Assembly (NCBI GenBank): GCA_034211175.1
Contig: JAXHUH010000269.1
Location: 1-61,597, forward strand
Direction: 5' to 3'
Source: JAXHUH01 sp034211175
GTDB lineage: Bacteria; Actinomycetota; Acidimicrobiia; Acidimicrobiales; CAIXPF01
DNA length: 61,597 nt
Part shown: positions 58,050 through 61,597 of the stretch, piece by piece
How the letters are laid out: each line of letters opens with the position of its first letter
Numbering within the stretch: position 1 is the stretch's first letter
Position numbers and translations under genes: made by a program
The notes under the pieces: model-generated
Databases searched by the model: none
Seen by the model: the letters and a program-made list of their open reading frames with translations, nothing else
Told to the model about the DNA's origin: nothing

Positions 58050-60617
58050 ATGCGCAACCGACTGCTCAGCCTCTGGTCGCTGATCGCAGCGATCGCCGCC
58101 GTGGCCGTCCTGGCCGCGACCCTCACCTCCACCTCCGCCGGCTCGTCGCCCGACGACGAGACCGCAGCCGAGGACACCCCGGCCGGGCCCGACCCGGCCA
58201 CCGACCCCGAACCGCTCACCGCCTCCGATCTCGACCCACCGGCCGAACCACCGTCACCCGACCAGGTGCGCTTCGCCACCGACGCGGCCCTGCGGCCCGT
58301 CGTCGCCACCGTCGAGCCCCTCGACGGAGCCGGTGAGCCCCGACCGGTCGCCCGCATCCGCTCCACCGGCGGCACCGAGAGCGACATCGTCCTCGACGAG
58401 CTGATCGTGTCGTTCGATGATCCGACGCCGCTCGACGAGTTCCTCGAGCGGACCGGCGCCACGCTGCTGTCCTCCGACGAGCCCGACGACGACACCGGCA
58501 TGACCGACCACCTCGTCCGCATCGACCGGGCCCGGTCCGACCGGGACGGCCTCGCCGCCGATCTCCTCGCCGTCGAGCCCCACCACGACGGCGAGCTCGC
58601 CGTCAGCGACGACGCGGTCTTCGACCTGCTCGCCGTCGCCTCCGCCGAGGCCGCCGGCCACGGCGTGCCCGTCTCGCTGAACTGGCTCAGCGCACGTGCG
58701 GACATCCATGACGGCGAGATCACCGAGGACCCGAGTCGGGGCGACCCGTTCGGCTGGTCGTGGATCTCGTCCGACCGACCCCAGCAGGCCGGCATCGACG
58801 CCGCCTGGCAGCTCCTCGCGGGCCGCAAGGGCTTCGGCCACCACGTCGGCATCCTGATCGTCGACGGCGGCTTCTACCCCAACGCCGACTTCCCGGCCGA
58901 CGCCAAGATGCGTCGCGGTGCCTGGCGCGACGGCCATCGCTACGACGACCACGGCACCCAGGTGACGATGGCGGCGATGGGCCGGGTCGACAACGACTTC
59001 GGCACCGCCGGGCCCGCCGGACCGGTCGCCGACCTGGTCGCCATGCCGGTCGCCGGCGGCATCTTCGAGCTCTACCGCAACATCCGCAAGGTCGTGCGCG
59101 ACGAGCGCCCCGGCGTCGTCAACATGAGCTTCGGTGCCGAGATCACCGTCTTCCAAGACCTCACGGAGTGGCGGCTGAACCGCCAGATGCGCAAGGTTCG
59201 CGACGACTACGGCGCCCTGGCCTTCGCCTCGGCCGGCAACGACGGACGCAACGTCGACGGCAACGACGCACTCACCGCCCCGTGCGAACTGACCGCGGTC
59301 AAGTGCGTGGGCGGCATGGACGGCGACGCTGCCCGCCACGACAGCTCCAACTACGGCACCGGCACCGGCGGCGGGTCGGTCGAGATCTACGGCCCGTACT
59401 GCACGCTCGGCCTCGCGAACCCGACGGTGCCGGGTGACGGGACCACGAAGACCGTGTGCGGCACCAGCTTCGCCAGCCCGGTGGTGGCCGGCATCGCCGC
59501 ACTCGTCCGCTCAGCTGCTCCGCACCTCGGCCCCGGCGACGTGTGGGCGATCCTGCGGGACACCGCCCGGGACACGGACCTCGGTGCCGAGGTCACCGGC
59601 CACCGCCGCCGGGTCGACGCCTACGGTGCGGTCGCCGCCGCCCTCGGCGTGGGCTACGAGGAGCCGACGGTCGTGATCGACGCCCCGGCGCCCGACTTCA
59701 CCGTCGCCCAGGAGGACTTCTTCGACCTCGAGGCGACCGCCACGAGCTTCGCCGGGCTCGCCCTGCCGGTGAGCTGGACGATGGACGGCGACCCGATCAA
59801 CGCCAACCCGACGACCGACCCGGTCACCGTCGGCACCCTCGCCCCCGGTCGGCACCGCTTCGAGGCCCGGGCCACCGACGTGCGCGGCGGTTCCGGCGTC
59901 GCCGTCGTCGAGGTCGTCGTGGAGAACGTGGCGCCCGACGTCAGCATCTCCAGCCCGGCGGGCAACACCTACCGCTACGACGTCGAGCAGGTGCTGCTGT
60001 CGGGGGCCAGCTCCGACGCCGACGACCTGTGGCAGGCGCTGCCCGAGGCGAACGTCGCCTGGACCGTGCGCCGACTGTCCGACGGCGCGGTCGTGTTCGA
60101 GGCCGGCGGCTACGAGGGCATGATCCCGGCCGGCCATCTGGCGCCGGGTGACTACGAGGTCCGCTTCGTCGGTACCGACGACGGCGCCATGACCGGCTCC
60201 GACTCGAGCCTGCTCACGATCCTCGATGTGCCTCCCGGTGAGTCGCTGCCCTCGGTGCAGGTCCACTCGCCCGCCTTCGGCGAGTCCCATGGCATCGAAT
60301 CGGGGAACGAGGCGGCCCTGACGCTCCACGCCAGCGCCACCGACCCCGAGGACGGCGTCATCGCCGGCAACCGGTTCCGCTGGGTCGCCGAGCAGGGCGA
60401 TACCCGGGTCGTGCTGTGCGAGGGCTCCGCGCTGGCCGAGGGCGGCGGGCTGCTGGCGCCGGGGAGCGGTGACTGCTCGAACGTCGACGTGATGCTCGGG
60501 ATCCCGCCCGAGGCGCCGGTCAACAGCACCTGGACGATCACGGTCGAGGTGTACGACTCGGCCGACCTGCCGGCCCGGGCCAGCCGCCCGGTGACCGTCC
60601 AGGCCGTCGTCGGCTGA
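58050..60617 (+). CDS. Secreted S8 subtilisin-like protease
   Basis: An 855-residue secreted serine protease. After a signal peptide and an acidic Pro-rich prodomain of about 240 residues, the catalytic domain carries Asp272 (ILIVDGGF), His301 (DDHGTQV), the oxyanion Asn397 (SAGNDG) and Ser473 (CGTSFASP), the complete triad. The last 320 residues are two to three Ig-like/PKD-type beta domains (FTVAQEDFFDLEATATSF, then ISSPAGNTYRYDVEQVLLSGAS). The prodomain may act as inhibitor and folding aid. It probably works on the cell surface or in the medium. The next plus-strand gene encodes an ECF sigma factor. Confidence 0.92.
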   Translation: MRNRLLSLWSLIAAIAAVAVLAATLTSTSAGSSPDDETAAEDTPAGPDPATDPEPLTASDLDPPAEPPSPDQVRFATDAALRPVVATVEPLDGAGEPRPVARIRSTGGTESDIVLDELIVSFDDPTPLDEFLERTGATLLSSDEPDDDTGMTDHLVRIDRARSDRDGLAADLLAVEPHHDGELAVSDDAVFDLLAVASAEAAGHGVPVSLNWLSARADIHDGEITEDPSRGDPFGWSWISSDRPQQAGIDAAWQLLAGRKGFGHHVGILIVDGGFYPNADFPADAKMRRGAWRDGHRYDDHGTQVTMAAMGRVDNDFGTAGPAGPVADLVAMPVAGGIFELYRNIRKVVRDERPGVVNMSFGAEITVFQDLTEWRLNRQMRKVRDDYGALAFASAGNDGRNVDGNDALTAPCELTAVKCVGGMDGDAARHDSSNYGTGTGGGSVEIYGPYCTLGLANPTVPGDGTTKTVCGTSFASPVVAGIAALVRSAAPHLGPGDVWAILRDTARDTDLGAEVTGHRRRVDAYGAVAAALGVGYEEPTVVIDAPAPDFTVAQEDFFDLEATATSFAGLALPVSWTMDGDPINANPTTDPVTVGTLAPGRHRFEARATDVRGGSGVAVVEVVVENVAPDVSISSPAGNTYRYDVEQVLLSGASSDADDLWQALPEANVAWTVRRLSDGAVVFEAGGYEGMIPAGHLAPGDYEVRFVGTDDGAMTGSDSSLLTILDVPPGESLPSVQVHSPAFGESHGIESGNEAALTLHASATDPEDGVIAGNRFRWVAEQGDTRVVLCEGSALAEGGGLLAPGSGDCSNVDVMLGIPPEAPVNSTWTITVEVYDSADLPARASRPVTVQAVVG

Positions 60618-60631
60618 CGGCTCGTCCGGCT

Positions 60632-60662
60632 GGTGCGGGCCCGGCACACCCGGGCCCGCACC
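60632..60662 (+). terminator. Hairpin after the subtilase gene
   Basis: Perfect 13-base arms GGTGCGGGCCCGG and CCGGGCCCGCACC with loop CACAC, 14 bases after the protease stop. There is no T-run. It separates the protease transcript from the promoter of the sigma gene. Confidence 0.7.
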
Positions 60663-60708
60663 GCCGTTCGCGGCAGTGAGAACCGACGATCGAGAGAAAT
60701 CCCCGCAA

Positions 60709-60738
60709 AACTGTCAGGCGGCGGCCTCGCCGGGACTC
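60709..60738 (+). promoter_or_regulatory. Putative ECF promoter of the sigma gene
   Basis: AACTGTCAGG (60709-60718), 17 bases, then CTC (60736-60738), 32 bases before ATG 60771. It matches the two sites before the neighbouring genes, which suggests that the sigma factor drives its own gene. Confidence 0.65.
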
Positions 60739-60770
60739 TCCAGCGCGAGACCGGCCACGGGAGACGAGAC

Positions 60771-61597
60771 ATGGGCGGAGATGACGAGCAGCTCGTTCGG
60801 GCGTACCTGGACGGCGACCGGCGGGCGCTGGCGGCCATCTACGACCGCTACGCCGACGAGCTCCACAACTTCGCGTGGGGCATGTTGCGCAGCGCGGACG
60901 ACGCCGCCGACGTGACCCACGACGCGTTCGTGCTCGCCTCCCAACGTCTCGACCAGCTGCGGGACCCGACGAAGTTGCGGGCGTGGCTGTTCTCGATCGT
61001 GCGCAACGAGACGAGACGACGTGGCCGGGCGCGGACCCGGCTGCAACCGACGGAAGCGGTGCAGGACATGGCGGCAGAGGGACCCGAACCGGAGGCGGGC
61101 ATCCACGACGACGAGCTGCGCGACCTCGTGTGGGCCGCGGCCGAGGGCCTCGACGAGCGCGACCGCGAGCTGCTCGAGCTGACCGTGCGCAACGGGCTGG
61201 GCGGCGACGAGCTCGCCGAGGCGATGGGTGTCACCACCTCCCACGTGTACGTGATGACCCAGCGGATGCGCGAGCGGGTCGAGCGCTCCCTCGGGGCGCT
61301 GCTCGTGGCCCGGGGCGGCAGCGACGACTGCGACGAGCTCGCCGGGCTCCTGCGGGGCTGGGACGGCACGTTCTCGGTGAAGCTGCGCAAGCGGGTCGCC
61401 CGCCACATCGACGACTGCGACGTCTGCACCCGCCGCAAGGGCGCGATGGCCAGCCCGCTCGCCCTGCTCGGCGCGGTCCCGCTCGCACCGGCCCCGGCGC
61501 TGCTGCGCGATCGGGTGATGGCGTCGGTCGAGGCCGGTGCCGCACCCCCGCCCGGCGCCGTTGGCGGCGCCGGGACCGGTGGGCCGGTTGCGGCGAC
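60771..61597 (+). CDS. ECF sigma factor with zinc-finger-like tail, partial
   Basis: A sigma-70 family factor of the ECF group; 275 codons are visible and the gene runs past the window. Region 2 is at about residues 8-75 (LVRAYLDGDRRALAAIYDRYADELHNFAWGML, DVTHDAFVLA, LRAWLFSIVRNE) and region 4 at 115-175 (LDERDRELLELTVRNGLGGDELAEAMGVTTSHVYVMTQRM). Region 4 is followed by about 40 residues ending in HIDDCDVCTRR, an H-x3-C-x2-C pattern like the zinc site of anti-sigma factors, here fused to the sigma factor itself. ATG 60771 has GGGAGA in front. Its own promoter carries the shared motif. Confidence 0.9.
   Translation, partial: MGGDDEQLVRAYLDGDRRALAAIYDRYADELHNFAWGMLRSADDAADVTHDAFVLASQRLDQLRDPTKLRAWLFSIVRNETRRRGRARTRLQPTEAVQDMAAEGPEPEAGIHDDELRDLVWAAAEGLDERDRELLELTVRNGLGGDELAEAMGVTTSHVYVMTQRMRERVERSLGALLVARGGSDDCDELAGLLRGWDGTFSVKLRKRVARHIDDCDVCTRRKGAMASPLALLGAVPLAPAPALLRDRVMASVEAGAAPPPGAVGGAGTGGPVAA

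Noticed and set aside
1..61597. Search for phage, insertion sequence or integrative element
   Set aside because: No transposase, integrase, recombinase, tail or replication gene was recognised, and no tRNA-associated direct repeats were seen.

Overview
The window looks like chromosomal DNA of a very GC-rich actinobacterium, most likely of the class Acidimicrobiia or a near relative. This is inferred from several things: GTG and TTG starts are frequent, third codon positions are almost all G or C, there are two F420-type luciferase-like (LLM) oxidoreductases and a thiolase/DUF35 pair, and there is a complete mec-cysO-cysM cysteine operon of the kind known from Mycobacterium. No transposase, integrase, CRISPR array, rRNA or ordinary tRNA was recognised. 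The only stable RNA gene is tmRNA, next to smpB.

Layout. 1-7.6 kb: a CPA1 cation/proton antiporter, two secreted CAP proteins, a DUF4112 protein and a sensor kinase/response regulator pair. 7.7-14.7 kb: an envelope and copper region. A PCuAC copper chaperone and a TlpA-like thioredoxin face a four-gene operon of cytochrome c, SCO1, a cupredoxin-like lipoprotein and a membrane protein, in which every junction is a GTGA overlap; an MscS channel follows. 15-28 kb: a TetR regulator, a D-aminoacylase-type gene with one frameshift, a PP2C phosphatase, SGNH hydrolases, a thiolase/OB-fold pair, a SIS isomerase, two pirins and an RDD protein. 28-43 kb: a short leucyl-tRNA synthetase behind a probable leucine attenuator, then redox and detoxification genes with TetR regulators and clear operators, a three-domain glutaminase abutting a truncated flavin reductase, two F420-type LLM enzymes and a dienoyl-CoA isomerase-like crotonase.

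43.5-47.8 kb is a small defence-like island: a Phd/RelE module and a VapBC module flank a 983-residue helicase with a nuclease-like C-terminus. 48.3-51.2 kb holds ssrA (tmRNA), smpB and mec-cysO-cysM. 53.7-56.7 kb holds rph-rdgB followed by hipBA. 56.7-61.6 kb holds a membrane-anchored extracellular protein, a large secreted subtilase and an ECF sigma factor with a zinc-finger-like tail.

The most interesting signal is at the right end. The same bipartite motif, AAC(C/T)GT(T/C)AGG then CTC 17 bases later, lies 32-36 bases before the start codon of all three genes there, including the sigma gene. It looks like the promoter of an autoregulated ECF regulon controlling a secreted protease. Other leads are the leucine-rich leader and terminator before leuS, a CysO carrier protein with two residues after its GG terminus beside a JAMM protease that might trim them, a Met/Asp-rich insertion in the PCuAC copper site, the helicase-nuclease between two toxin-antitoxin pairs, a 50-bp perfect palindrome and a family of intergenic palindromic repeats.
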